A stretch of DNA of 64,000 nucleotides from Bilabrum cf. latius (GCA_965178125.1 OZ237747.1:62001-126000), one strand, 5' to 3'; positions 20,907-33,628 are shown, counted from the stretch's first letter. The notes: generated by a model from the sequence alone, not told the origin. Translations and numbers: made by a program.

Positions 20907-23900
20907 TCACTTCTGCTGCATGCGGTAGTCCAGTCCCTGGTTGCCCGCGTCCTGCACGTCTGCGGCCCCGTACGAGAACTCGCGCCAGAGGGCCTCCTCC
21001 TCCGGCCGGAAGGTGTCTCGGTGCCCTGCCACCATGGGCACAGAGGCGTGCAGGAACGGCCCCAGGGCGTTCCTGCGGCTGCGGCCCACGCTCTTGGCCG
21101 GGTCGTTGAAAATGCTACCCCTGGAAGCGGCTCGGTACAGGTACCCCACCTCTGGCAGCAGCAGGATCCCCTTGCCCGCGTTCTTGAGCTTGGAGAACAG
21201 GTTGTAGTCCTGGTAGGCCACCCCCTAGGCCACCTGGGTGTACCCCCCCACATCCCGGAATGCGTCGGCGCGGTGCAGCGCAGACCCCGCCCCGAAGGTG
21301 TTGACGAACATGCTCAGCGGACCCACGTCCCCGAAGGGACACCACTGCCCGTGCTTCGCCTCTTCCTGCACCTCCACCGCGGTCGGGTCTGGGTTCCGGA
21401 ACGTCTCCACCCAGGTGGTCACGACGTCAGCGCCCTCCCTGTACATGGCCGCGACCATCTTCTCGATCGTGTGAGGGAGCAGGTAGTCGTCGTTGTCGAA
21501 GAAGTACAGCAGCTCACCAGTGGCCCTGGAGGCGGCGAAGTTGCGCGCCCCCGACGCGCCCAGGTGGTTCCTCTCGAGCAGCATGCCGCCCCCCGGCTTG
21601 ATCAGCCGACGCACCTCTGCAAAGGTCGTGCGCTCCTCCTCGCTAGACCCATCGTCCACCACGATGATCTGCAGGTGCTTGTACGTGGAGTCAAGCACAG
21701 ACCGCACTGTGGCCAGCAGCTCCTCGCCCCGGTTGTAGTTGGGGATGCAAACTGAGACCAGGGGCCTCGTTTGTTGAGGGAGTTTCAGCGGGGCCACGTG
21801 CATCTCCGAGTCCCGCCCGAACACTGCGATCGCTGACAGCCGCCGGTACATGGCACGGATCGCCTCCCTGCGCCGAAGTAGCGCGCTGGCATCGGGTACG
21901 CTGGCGCCCACCGGGCACTCCTCGCCCCCGTCCTCCACGAGCGCGCGAGCCATGTCACCGATGTCGTCGTCGCGGTAGGTAGAGCAGCTCGAACCATCCA
22001 TCAGATGCGCATACCGGGCGGGTGCCAGCACTGCAATGCCCCACTGGCTCGCCCTCGCCACCAGGCTGGCCTCGGTGCGACTGGCGGGCGCCAGCACCAC
22101 GGTCGCGTCCTGCGGCACCGTCTGCAGGACCTCCTCCATGGACAGCTCGGAGGTGTCGAAGCTGCGGAAGGCGTCCTTGCTGTTCCCGTCCATGGCCCCG
22201 GGAGGCTGCGCGTCCAGCCCGCTAGTGCGCTGCCTCTCTCTCACCTGCTCGCGGATCGCCTCCACGACGCCATCGTCGAAGGCACGGCGCAGCCTGCGGC
22301 CGTAGAACCACACGTTGCTGATCACGCGCCCAACCGGAGAAGCCCTTGTCGACTGCCCGTCACTCCCGCTGGCAGACAGCAGCTGCAGCTCACTCTCCTG
22401 CTCCTGCTGCGAGCGAGCGGCACCGACGGCGTGCAGCAGCTGCTGCAGCATCACCTCCGTGGTGGACTCGGTCTCAACCACAACCAGGGTGCGCTCTGCA
22501 GCGGACCCAGCGGCGGGCGGCCGAGACGCCGTGACATCTCTCGCCCCAGGCATGGGCGGCGGCATGATCGCGATGCGCCTGGCCCTCACGTTCACCCGGA
22601 TGTCTTGCACGCGGTCTTCCGGCGTGGGGTACACGATCACGTCAGCCATCTGCTTGGTGGAGTGCTCGGCCACTGTGGCGAACATGTATGCGCTCGAGTC
22701 CAGGAAGCGGCCCTGCTCGCGGTGCCTGTCGCGCACCGAGCTCGTGGCCAGCGCCACGAAGGCAGTCCGCAGGAACTGCAGGCCCAGCACTCGCCGCCGG
22801 AGGGCCAGCTCGGGTACGGGAAAGTGGCCGTCAAAGAATACCACCTCGTAGTGGTTCTCGCGGGCCTGCAGCCACGCCAAAAACGCATGCATCGCAGTGT
22901 GCAGGTCGGTCTTCGGGGAGGGGCTGCGGCCGGGCACGGAGGCGGGCTGCTCGAACACCCGAATGCCCAGCCGGCCCGCGTGCTCCACGATCTTGCGCAG
23001 GTCTCCGCGCGGGATCCTCGGCGTGTTGGCGAGCAGCAAGTCCACAGGGCCCGCATCAGCCAGCACGTGCGCCACTGCGAAGGGCTCCGAGTCTAGTATC
23101 CCCTGCGAGGACTGCCTCCTGCCGGACGTGACCACGAGCTGCCTCGAGCCGTGGATGGCCTCGTCGTCGACAGCCAGGAGCGCCGCAATCTCGAACACCT
23201 CGATGGGCTCCTTTGAGCCCTTGATAAACCGGATGCGCACACCAGCTGTCCACTGCGGGCCACTGGAAAACATTAGCCGGAACATTTGCACATCCTCGGG
23301 CATCTGGTCAGCACCGGCCATTGCGTGCAGCCGGCTCTTGGGAGCCTCTGCCTCCTGCTTCACGTTGACCCGGGATACCCGCCAATTCAGCCTCTTCCAG
23401 TGATTTTCCTAGTCCTGCATCTCCAAGATGTGGTCGTTGGGGTGCAGCAGCTCTCCTCGAAGGCCCACCAGCAGACCACGCACGAAAGAGTGGTGCACCA
23501 GGCCAAGCCCGAACCAGGCCTGTCTGGGGATGCGGGTGCCGGGCTTCCACGCAGATCTGAGGTCCCCATCCACCGCGGCCGCGAATTGAACGGATGGCTT
23601 GCGCACGGCCCACCCTTGTGGAAACATAGCACGCGCCTGCGCATTATTTGCTGCAGGCTGCCCCTTCGAATTGCTTGTATCCCCATCGCCCTCTCGCTTC
23701 TACTGCCTCCCGTCCACTTGAGCATCCATGGAGCTGAGAAACATGCAATCGTCACTCTGACAAATCGCTTTTTCGGGGAGAAGCATCCAATCTCGCGTCG
23801 CGAATACATGTGGAATTCCACAGTCGAACGGCGCACTGCCCAGCACCTTGAGCGGGGGCAGGGCAGACCCGTCCGGGGCACGGGGCGCCTCTTCCAACAC

Positions 23901-25874
23901 AGCAGCCTTCTGCGTGCCTCCCTCCTCCTGTACCTCGATCCACTCCGGCAGCTGCAGCTGCGAGTCCAAGCATCTCTGCAGAACGCTCAGCGCGACCTGC
24001 TGATGCTCAGACATCTGCTGCAGGTGCGCCATGCAGTCTGCGCATGCGAACTGGTCCGCCGTGTCCAGTCCCTCCTGCACCAACGCAGTCTGCAGGGATA
24101 GCGGGACCTAGTTCAGCAGCAGCGTGAAGTACAGGTCCGCGAATCGCTGCATCTCCGGGGTGGCCCCAATCCTCTCCATCGTAGCCAGGAAGCGCAGCAC
24201 CTGCTCCCGCGGCAGCAGCGCGCCAGTGCCCAGCCAGGCGAACCCGGCGTGCAGTCGCCTGTGTGGCTCAAAGAACGTCCACCGGGAGTTGAGATGGGCC
24301 TGTGACACGTCCGTGGCCACCACTACCCGGCCTGGATGCTTCGAGTACGCCGAGAACAGCGCCCGCAGGTGCTTGGGTCGGTAGTCGTCGTCCACCACGA
24401 AGCACAGCTCTGTCCGCGCCTCTCTGCACCCCGTATATCTGGCCATTGTGAACGAGTTCTATGGGTTATTGATCACCCGGATGGGCACCCGTGTCGCTGC
24501 CCTCGTCTCACTCACACCGACCTCTCCGCCAGCTTCCTGGGCCTGCCCTGCCCCTGCCCCTGCCCCTGCCCCTGCCCCTGCCCCTCCCCTGGCATCCATG
24601 GCCTGCTCCGCCTCCCAGCCCGCGCAGTCCATCTCCTTCTCCGCGTCTCTTTCCATGGGCCGCTCCACGTCGTTGTTCACCACGATGAACTCGGCCAGCA
24701 GGGGAGCATAGTCCCGGATGGCCTCGCACACGATGCCCCGGACATTGGCACGCCGACGGAAAGACACGATCACGCCCGTGGCCTGCGGCAGGGCATCGAA
24801 GCGGTCCTAGAGGGAGAGAGCCACTTCCTTGGCGCGTGCCATCTCCACGTTCGGTCCCACCAGCTTGATCGAGTAGTTCTGCTTGGCTTGCGCTGCCTGC
24901 AGCCGCGTGGCCACCAGGGGGTTGGACCCGAGCACCGGAGTCAGTGCGGCGATGCAGGCTCGGTCCTCGTCCTCCCGGGGATGCGCGCCCAGGGACGCCT
25001 TGGAGGATGGAATCACCTGCAGGGGCGGCAGCCCGGTTTCCTTTGCCACCAGCATGTTCATGGCGACGTCGTCACACCCCGCGAGACCGTCCACCTCCCG
25101 CAGCAGCTGCACCTGGGAAGCGTACAAGAGCAAGAGGCGCCTGTGCAGTAGCGCTGCACGGGTCGACACGACAGAATATGAATCCCTATATCGCGACTTC
25201 ATGCTATCAGGGATACCTGCCGCTCGTGCGAAGGGGCCAACGATCCTCTGCCGGTTGTCTCGCCACACCGCAACCATCTACTCCACGTCTTCGCCACTTA
25301 GCTAGACCCCAGGCTAAACAATCAGGGCAGCGTTATTCTTTACGTGCTAGCCAAGCAGGAACCTATTATTCATGGTCGCGCTTCGCACTGGAATGAGCTT
25401 GATTTGCACCGAACCAGCACTTACCTTTGGAGGCGTCTCAACTGAGCTCCAAGCAACCACTGCTGATTGCACCAAGTTGGAAGTTGACATGCTCTGCAGA
25501 AGCTTACGCAGCTTGCGCAAGTCATCGACAGAATTTGCGTGTGACAGAACGGTTACTCCGTCTTCACCAAGGACCTGTCCAGTGGGTGGCTCCCCAGCCA
25601 AGTTCCTCATGCTGTCGTAAGCCGCAGCATCGTTTCCCGGTGATTCAATCACAACCGGACAATAAAAATCAGAGCGCTGGGGCGTACCATAGTTTTGCTT
25701 GACGCCCGTCTCGCTGCTAACGGTGGCCGGTCCATCAAGAGGCTTGGAAGTTACGGTGGCTGAATATATCAAACCGATTCCAAAAAGGACTAGCACAGTT
25801 CCAAGTGCAATATATAATACTTTTGAACCATCAATGCCGCTCTTTCCTTTGGGACCTCTAGGCCGGGCCTGCAT
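20907..25874 (-). CDS. Giant three-domain Golgi/ER glycosyltransferase (GT64-like + GT-A + GT2)
   Basis: 1655 residues, single exon, from ATG 25874 to TGA. Ten TAG codons are read as Gln. The layout is type II membrane: a short basic N-terminus, then a membrane anchor (VLYIALGTVLVLFGIGLIYS, residues ~19-38). The first domain (~120-310) follows the exostosin C-terminal GT64 pattern: NNRFL, VWRDNRQRIVGPFAR, YSVVSTRAALLHR, CDDVAMNMLVAKETGLPP. The second (~365-560) is GT-A-like, with GVIVSFRRRANVRG, a (Gly-Ala) insertion, and VVDDDYRP as a DxD candidate. The third (~1370-1600) is a GT2 domain: VSVCIPNYNRGEELLATVRS, IIVVDDGSSEEE, and FFDNDDYLLP. The middle (~700-1350) is unassigned. It probably builds or extends glycans in the secretory pathway; acceptor and product are unknown. 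In the GT64-like part the expected DDD metal motif reads IVQPGV. Confidence 0.85.
24535..24592. repeat. CCCCTG/CCCTGC short tandem repeat inside the glycosyltransferase
   Basis: A repeated CTGCCC hexamer on the plus strand encodes a Gly-Ala run on the coding strand, inserted within the second glycosyltransferase domain. Confidence 0.8.
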
Positions 25875-26183
25875 CGTTTGTGGTCCGTTTTTTTGGGTAG
25901 GCGCAGAAAACTATAAATACACGTTACTGGTTTTGCTCCAACAGTTGGACATTTTTGGTGTTTCTTTGGCCTCCCGCGGGCTGATGTGTATCGTTTACTT
26001 GGTCTACACGAAGCCCCATTAGGGAGCGGTGCCTCATACCGTCAAAAATATTCCAAACAGCTCGTCAATGGTATTCTGGGCTGCTTTCGGCAAAAATTCT
26101 GTCTTTACCAAATTGACTCGTCACACACCTGAACACCCGCATTAAAGATTCGCCGAATCGGAACGTCGCAGTTGTTGTCAAGT
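25875..26183. promoter_or_regulatory. Bidirectional promoter, glycosyltransferase / carnitine acyltransferase
   Basis: 309 bp between divergent starts, locally AT-richer than the flanking coding DNA. No gene is seen. Small frames here are antisense or non-coding. Confidence 0.45.
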
Positions 26184-28451
26184 ATGGCAGCTGTAGCGGG
26201 AGCCTCGTCGGAACTGGTACAAGACACGACTAGTGGTGCAAGTTGTCTGTCGAGTCCGATTCTCGTTGATCCTGCGAGTGCCAGTAAAGTCTCATCAGCT
26301 GCATGCACTTTCTCCTTACAATCTGCCACTGCTGGTACAGATACGGACGTAGCGAGGCAAATTACCGATGAATTAGCAAGTAATTTCCATAGCACAGTAT
26401 TTGCGTCGGCAGGGGTGGACAAACATACCGACGATGCTGCTTCTTTGATTGGATCTTTTTAGAAGACAGGCGAGGCTTCTTGGGAGCGCGGGGTAGGCAC
26501 GTTTGAGCATCAGAAAGACCTACCGTCCCTTCCGGTACCAGAACTGGATGACACATTGGACAAGTACCTAAAGTCGGTGGAGCCTTTGCTATCGCCCGGC
26601 GAGCTTGAGCACACCAAATCGGTGGTGGAAGAGTTCAGGGAGGGTGCTGGCAAGAAGCTGCAGGCCCTGTTGGAGGCGCGGGCAGGCGAGGAGCGAAACT
26701 GGCTGGAGGAATGGTGGGAGTAGCTCGTGTACCTGCGTGCCAGGTACCCCATCGCGGTGTGGATCAATTGGCACGGGATTCTGCCGGGCAGCTGGGGCGC
26801 GCACGGCGTCCGGCAGGCGGAGGCGGCCGCCATGTTCACCCGCCACATCGCCAATTTTCGGCTGCAGCTGCTGGATGGAACCCTCCCCGCCGAGGCCATC
26901 TTGGGGAACAAGATGTGCATGCACCAGTTTACCCGCATGTTCAACAGTGTCCGCGCCCCAGGGGAGGGCATGGACGAGATCCGCGTGTTCCCTGACAGGG
27001 AGCTCACCGACGTGGTGGTCATGCGTGGGGGCGCGCTGTACTCATTCCCCGTGGTGGACCCCAAGACGCACGAGTCCCTCCCCCACTGGCACCTGGTGGA
27101 GCAGTTCGAGCGGGTCAGGGCGGGCTCGGCCCTCTTCGAGATGGGGTCGGAGCCACCGGTGGCCATGCTGACAGCGCAGGAGAGGGACGAGTGGGCCCGC
27201 GCCCGCGCCCACCTGGAGTCCATCTCCCCCATCAACCGGGCCTCGCTGGATGCCATCGACCGGGCCATCGTGGTGCTCGTGCTGGACGACGGGCCCGTCC
27301 CCCGCAGCACCAAAGAGGCCGCAGGGATCAATCTTGTAGGGAGGGAGGGCAAGGGAGACCGATGGTTCGACAAACCCATCCAGATGGTTGTGTACGAGAA
27401 CGGCACCGGCGGTGTCAACGGAGAGCACACTTGGGCTGACGCGATGGCTGTGGTGAGCCTCTTCGAGCGGGTCACCAGGACGGTCGAGGCGGAGCTGAGG
27501 GAGAACGGGGGCCTGCCCAGCTCTCTGCCGCCTGTCGCCCTGCCCGCCTCGGCTGGAGGAAGAGGAGGGGGCAGCAGCAACGCTGCATCCGCACCGCCAT
27601 CGGCGCCCGGCGGTTGGTCCGGATCCATCCCCGCGCCCGGCCCCGAGCAGAAAGCCGTGTTGGATGGGATCCCTGCCCCTCGCAAGCTCGCCTGGGAGCT
27701 GGACGTGCCTGCCACGCAGAGCGTGGAGCTCGCTGCCACTCACCTGCGCGAGATCAGCCGCAAAGTGGACATGGAGACGTTCGACTTCCGCTCGTTCGGG
27801 AAAGCCTTCATGAAGCGGTACAAGCTCATCCCGGACTTTTTCGTGCAGATGGCCATCCAGCTCGCGCACTACCGGCTGCACGGGCGGCTGGTTGCGACCT
27901 ATGAGTCCTGCCACACGCGCTTGTTCTACCACGGCCGCACCGAGACGATCCGCACGACGAGCGTTGAGGTGCGGGACTGGCTGCAGGCCATGGAGGAGAG
28001 CTCCAAGAAATCCGACAGTGAGCGGTTCGAGCTGCTGCAGACCAGCATCAAGGCACACAAGGCCTTTGCCAAGGACTGCCTCATGGGCAAGGGCATCGAT
28101 AGGCACCTACTGGGCATGTACATCCTCTCCGAGATGGGCGCGGTGTCGCCTAAGCCCAGCCTTTTCACGGACAAGTCGTGGACGGAGAGCACGAACTTCA
28201 GGCTGTCCACGTCCAACGTGTCCATGCGAGACGGCGTGGTGTGCGGAGGGTTCATGGCAATGAAGACGGACGGGTACGGCGTGTGCTACGCGATTCGGCC
28301 GGACCGCATCTTCTTCAGCATCACGTCCAACACCGACTGCCCCGACACCAAGGCCATCGACATGCGGGAGGCACTCGCGCAGGCGCTTGGGGACATGCAG
28401 AAGCTGTGCTGCACGCGCAACGTTGCGTACGTGGCCCAGTCCAAGCTGTGA
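26184..28451 (+). CDS. Carnitine O-acyltransferase (CPT/CrAT family)
   Basis: 755 residues, single exon, ATG 26184 to TGA. Two TAG codons are read as Gln, at FQKTGEAS and EEWWEQLVYLR. It transfers acyl groups between CoA and carnitine, allowing fatty-acid or acetyl export/import at mitochondria or peroxisomes. The choline/carnitine acyltransferase family is shown by the N-terminal LPSLPVPELDDTLDKYL, the EEWW motif, the catalytic His in VNGEHTWADAM (near residue 413), the Ser/Thr substrate motif STSNVS and the C-terminal DGYGVCYAI. A ~100-residue Ser/Ala-rich N-terminal extension precedes the family core. It has no obvious membrane pair, so a soluble CrAT/COT/CPT2-like enzyme is more likely than CPT1. 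Which acyl length it prefers cannot be told. Confidence 0.93.
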
Positions 28452-28590
28452 GGTTGCACAAGGCACTGGCAGGGCGAAGCCGGGGTGAGGGATGGGCATG
28501 GCATGGCTAGGTCTGATCAGCATGCTATCGCTGGTGCTTCATCTTGTGACTTCGTGCAGTTCCGGTCTAGCATCACTGTGCAGATTCGAT

Positions 28591-31500
28591 TCATTTTTTC
28601 TTTCCTTTCCGGGCCTGCTTCCCTCTGAGACCCCCGGGCCCGTCCCTGCGAGCCCTTCCCCCCGTTCGCTTGTTCTCTTGCCGCTCGGCGGCCTGCTGCC
28701 TCTGTGCCGCCCGCTGCCGCCTCACGGTCTTGCGCACCTCTGGGTTGGACATGTCCACCTTGTTCTGCTCCGCCGCCCGCCGTGCCTCAGTCACCGTGGC
28801 GAAGGTCTCTCGGAACCTCCTCATCTCGGGCGGCAGCTCCGCGGCGATCGCAGCCTCCGAGAACTCGAGGGGGTCCGAGGACACGGCGCCTGCACGGGGC
28901 GCCACCAGGTCCAGGGGCTCGTCCCGGCCGTCCAGTGGCAGCCCGTCGGGCCCCAGCACACGGACATTCGCGCGGCGCGGCTCGGCCGCCCTCCTGGGCG
29001 CGAAGACCATCCCCTTGGTCGGCAGCACCCGTCTCCTGCGCGACCGCCCTTCCAGATCCTGCCCCGCCACACGCACCCCCTACTCGAGGGGAACCACACC
29101 GTCAGCAGCTGACCCGTCTGGCCCCATCCCCGGCCCCGGCCCCGGCCGTTGCTCCTGCTACTCTTGGCCCCCCCAACTAGCACCAGCATCGGCACCAGCA
29201 CCGGCACCGGCACCAGCACCGGCACCAGCACCGGCACCGGCACCAGCACCGGCACCAGCACCGGCACCAGCACCGGCACCAGCACCAGCACCAGCACCAG
29301 CACCAGCACCAGCACCAGCACCAGCACCAGCACCAGCACCGGCACCAGCACCGGCACCAGCACCAGCACCAGCACCGGCACCAACACCAGCACCAGCACC
29401 AGCACCATCACCAGTGTCCTGCTCGTGCATAACTCGCTGCCACTCGCCGCCGAGGGCCCCTTCCTCGGCCCAGCGTGCACTGGCTGCGTCGCTGTCTTCC
29501 CCCTGCCCGCCGCCACTCTCTTGCTCCTGTCCCTTACTTTTCCTGCCGAGACCCGCCCTCCTCTTTCTCCGCACCTCATTGGATGGGCCCTTGTCGAACT
29601 CGTCGCTCATGTCGCCGAAGTCTACATCCATTTCATCGTCGCCTGATCCACCCGCCGCCGTAGACCCAAGCCCCTCATCGCCCAGACCCTCGTCTGCCCC
29701 GCTGCGCCGCCTCCGCTGTCGCTCTCGCTCCTATGCCTTGGTGAATTGCCTCAGTTCTGCCGCCTCCTCTTGCTTCCCTGGGTATGCCCGCACATCCACG
29801 CCCTCGTGCACTTCCTGCCCGTCCATCGCAAGCACCTGGACACTGCCGCGGCCCGTTCTCTCCTCACGCGCCACCGCCCGACGCATGGCCGACTCGGACT
29901 TGCCATCCTTGCGGGCGATCCATGCGGGCCACAGCCCTCCCCAGCCCGCCCGCCTCGATGCCCTGTAGGCCCCTGGGAAGATGTCCCTCAGCTTGCGCTT
30001 GGACGGCACCCACCTCTCCAGCGTGCCCCAGGGAGTGCACACATCGAGGATGGTGTGTCCACCGCGCTTCATTGGCATGCGCACGATGCGGCAGAACTGC
30101 CCTGCCCCCGGCAGCTCCTCCCGAATGGCCGCAGCCACCAGCCGAGACAGCGCGATGCTGGCCCTCTCCGTCTCCTCATTCACCTGGCGAGAACGGGCCC
30201 AGCCCGGCGGGATACGGTCGTTTGTGCTGCTGACCCATCCCGCCTCCCCTCCCTATCCCTCCTCTGCTGGCACCTGAGCCTCGCCGGCCTCATCCTCCCC
30301 GCTACCCGCCCCACGGTGCGCGTAACCATCCACGTCAAGAATCACGCGGGAGTCGCCACTGCCTGCAGACGCTGTGTCCTTGCCTTCGCTCGCCTGCAGT
30401 CCATCGGACTAATCGCCCCTACCGTTTCCCCCCTCAGACTGTGCCTCCTCAAGGTCAAGCCCATGCAACTCAGCAGACCCACTCGGCCCCCCAGCCTCGT
30501 TCTCAATATCAGACACATCCACCCAGCCCTACCCCGCCACGAACCGCTGCCTCCTCACCACGACGCCCTGTCGGCGCAGCTCGTCCACGATCCCCCCACC
30601 GCCCTGCCCTTGCACGCCGATGTCACCAAGGCCCTCCATGTGCCCAACCAGCTCCTCGGGTCGGATGCTCAGGCCAGCCTGCCTCCCCTCGGCCCCCATG
30701 CGTCGCAGGACCCAGTCCTGCGCCGCGCCCGACCGAATGGCGGATCCAAGTGAGCCGCGCCCGTCCCCAGCAGCGTTGTTCGCCTCGCGCTGCGCATCCG
30801 CTGCCATCCGTGACTGCGCCAACTGCACGTAGTCCACTGTTCCCTAGGGCCCCCACTCCTCACCCCCGCCGCCCCCTGCACTCCCTACCTGCTCTTGGCC
30901 TGCCCCCGACAGCCCCAGACCCAGACCCAGCCCAGCCATAGTGGACCACCCCTGGTGGCCCGGCCTGCGGCGGAAGAACTCCGGGTCCATGGCCTCGCGC
31001 ACCAGAGAGCGGTCCCTCTCCAGTTCTAGCAAGCGCTCCATGGTCAGGCCCCGCTCCTTCCACCCCTCCAGTCCCTGCTGCCCAGGGTCGGCCCCCCGCA
31101 CCTCGGAGCCTTCGGGGGCCTCCGCAAAGGCAGGCTCATCCCCGTCCGCACCCCCGCCCATCAGATCTGCCAGCGACGGCTCGGGCTCCCCCAGATCCGT
31201 GTCCTCCGACCCCCCCTCGCCCCACTCTGATTCTTCTCCGCTCTCAGACCCGCTGTCCTCGGCGAGGGCCATCAGCCGAGCCACCGAGAACCCGTCCTCT
31301 TCCTCGCCTTCTTTCACTTGGGTCAAAGGGGAGGTGGAGGAAGAAGAGCGCAAACCTCGAGCCCCGGCTCTGTTCCTGGCACCAGCCCCATCCAGCCCCT
31401 CTTCCTTGGCCGCCAGCTCCATGGCCAGGATGCGGCCCGCTGCCGAGCGATTGCGCAGCCACCACGTGCTGGGCTCCAGTAGCACCGAAACAGCATTCTC

Positions 31501-33628
31501 CGCCCCGGGGCCCCGACCGGGGACCATGGGAGCACCCACGGACCCACGGGCCGTGAGCATTGGCTCGGCTAGGCTGTCGGCGGGGTCTGCCTCCCCGAAG
31601 GCTCCCTCCTCGGGCAGATCGCCTCGCTGGGGTGCAATGGTGCTCTAGGCGACACCTCGCTCGCTACCACTCCCCTCCGCAGGCGGTAAGAACCCCTGCC
31701 GTCCCTAGCCCAGCCTGCCTCCACCCTCCGGTCCTCCCAGCGCGAGCACCTCCTCTCCATCCCGCCGGTGCTGCTCCCACCGGTCCGAGAGCTCCACGGC
31801 CACCGCTGCCTCCTAGTACCCTGCGTGCTGCTGGGGGGGCAGGTGACCCACGGTCATAGGCGACGTGCGCCGGAGGGATACCCAGCTGAACTTCTCCTGC
31901 ATCGTGGGCAGCTTGCGGCCGGGGTTCTTCCTGGCGGTGGCTAGCCTGTGGTTGTACGAGGCTTGCGCAAAGTGGCACCAGGACTTGGGGTGCATGGGAC
32001 AGGCCATCGCGTGGGGGCACGGACCCACCACCGCCACTCCCGTGGGGGGCAGCTCCCCGGACCGCACTCTGGCCTGCTCCCAAGGCGCAAGCCGAGGCCT
32101 GGCTAGCCGCCGAACCAGTCCGTGCAGGTGGCTGGGCCTACCATCCTGACTCCCGCGCCCCCGCTTGCCCTTTGACCCTGCCCCCGCCCTCGCCCTCAGC
32201 CAGTCGGGCGACCGAGACCCGGCACCCTGCTGGGCGAGCGATGCCTGCCTGAATGACTCCATGGCCCCCTGGGGCCCCACCTCGGTCAGGGGCAGTTCCG
32301 GCAGGCGAGCTCTCGGCGCGCCAACGAGAGACTCCACGGCGCGAGCCGCAGCGGACGTCTGGCGGGCACCGGGGAGGCCCGGAGGAACGGACGCGTCCAG
32401 CTGCGCGGCCCCGCCCGATGCCAGCCTCATCTCGGCCTGTTTAGCACGATCCATGGCAGCCAAGGCCGCCTGCCGCCTCCCTTCCAATCCCTCGATAGGC
32501 ACCCTCTCGGCAGGCTCATCCGCGGGGGGCGGACCCTCCCACTTTGGCCAATCGCCCCCGTCCGAAGACCACCCGGCCCCACCATCTTCCTCCTGCCCCC
32601 CCTGCACCTCTCGTGCGCTTGCAGCATGCGGACCGTCCACGTTGCCACCCCGCCCCTGATCCTAAGCTACTCCCGACCCCTACCCCGCCGCCAACTCCAG
32701 CGGGTCTTTGTCCACGTCCTTCTGCCGAGCCATCTGCTCGAGAGCGCGGCCCCGGGCCAGTAGCCCGTCCCTGACCATCCGCACGCAGTGGAAGCCCCAC
32801 CGACTGCCCTTCTCAAGGACCACCAGCACGCCCCCCTCCGCCACAAGGTCCCACAGCCTCTCCGCCGCACGGGCTCGCTCCCCATCGCTGGACAGCTCGG
32901 CCAGCGAGTAGTGGCACAGCACCAGGTCGAACCGCCGCCCGGGAGCCACGCGCTACACCTCGTCCAGCGACCGGCGGAAGGCAGCCCCTGGCAGCCCCGC
33001 CTCCCTGAGCATGTGCTCGCACGCCTGCCGCATCGATCGGCTGGACTCGACGCACACAAGGTCGCCTCCACGAAGGGTCTGCGGCCACACGCGGGCCGCG
33101 GCCAGCGTGGCGCTGCCTACGCCAGATCCGAAGTCAAGCACAGACCTTGGCTGGTACCCCGTGATGCCCGGGGGCAGCGCCGCGCGCACCTGTCCCAGCA
33201 CGGACTGCGCCACTGCCAGGTTTGGCAGGGTGCGATGGAGCGCGTGAGCAAGCGTCTCAGCGGGCCCATACACCAGCGGGGGTGCTCTACCCGGCTCGTC
33301 ACGCTTGCTAAGACCTCTCTGCGAACATAATTCAAAAAGTCATGAGTATCAGCACGAGCTTGCGCCACAGCACAAGTCACCTAGAATAGCACGTCGATGC
33401 TCAACTTACGATTCGCCGCCACCGAGCGTCTTTGGTCTCGAAATCGTCCGGTGGTCGCTGGAGGGACTTCTGTAGATTCTATGTCCGGATAAGCACGCTG
33501 GCACTCATTCCTTTCCAGTGGTCACGCATGGATGTTACGCTTCGGCCTGCCACTAGCGCATCAACCCCATGGACAACCGCGGCAGGTGGGCGAACCGGCT
33601 CTCGGGCACGGTGCCGAGTCAGTTGCAT
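28591..33628 (-). CDS. Rsm22/METTL17-like mitochondrial ribosome assembly factor, greatly enlarged
   Basis: 1648 residues in two exons (33410-33628, 28591-33318; 91-bp intron GTAAGT...TTCGCAG). Fourteen TAG codons are read as Gln. The N-terminus from ATG 33628 is Arg-rich (MQLTRHRAREPVRPP), fitting a mitochondrial presequence. A SAM-methyltransferase fold follows: SVLDFGSGVGSATLAAARVW, then FDLVLCHYSLAEL and GGVLVVLEKG. The Rsm22 cysteine motif CPHAMACPMHPKSWCHFAQ, an iron-sulfur site in METTL17/Rsm22, is intact, followed by KFSWVSLRR. The C-terminal family block (RIVRMPMKRGGHTILDVCTP then GTLERW) appears ~600 residues later, separated by acidic and Gly/Ser-rich insertions. A Gly-Ala repeat and a basic tail (GKQARKGKKK) follow. 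Family members are usually 400-600 residues. The role is mitoribosomal small-subunit assembly. Stop TGA. Confidence 0.88.
29178..29408. repeat. GCACCR hexanucleotide repeat (~230 bp) encoding poly(Gly-Ala)
   Basis: On the plus strand GCACCA and GCACCG units alternate irregularly without indels. On the coding strand this is (Gly-Ala)n, about 38 pairs. Third-position A/G mixing at the Gly codon is synonymous, suggesting that the dipeptide itself is conserved while the DNA drifts. Confidence 0.9.
33319..33409 (-). other. 91-bp intron of the Rsm22-like gene
   Basis: The donor GTAAGT follows CGGCGAATC and the acceptor is ATTATGTTCGCAG before AGAGGTCTT. Splicing is phase 0. Confidence 0.8.
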
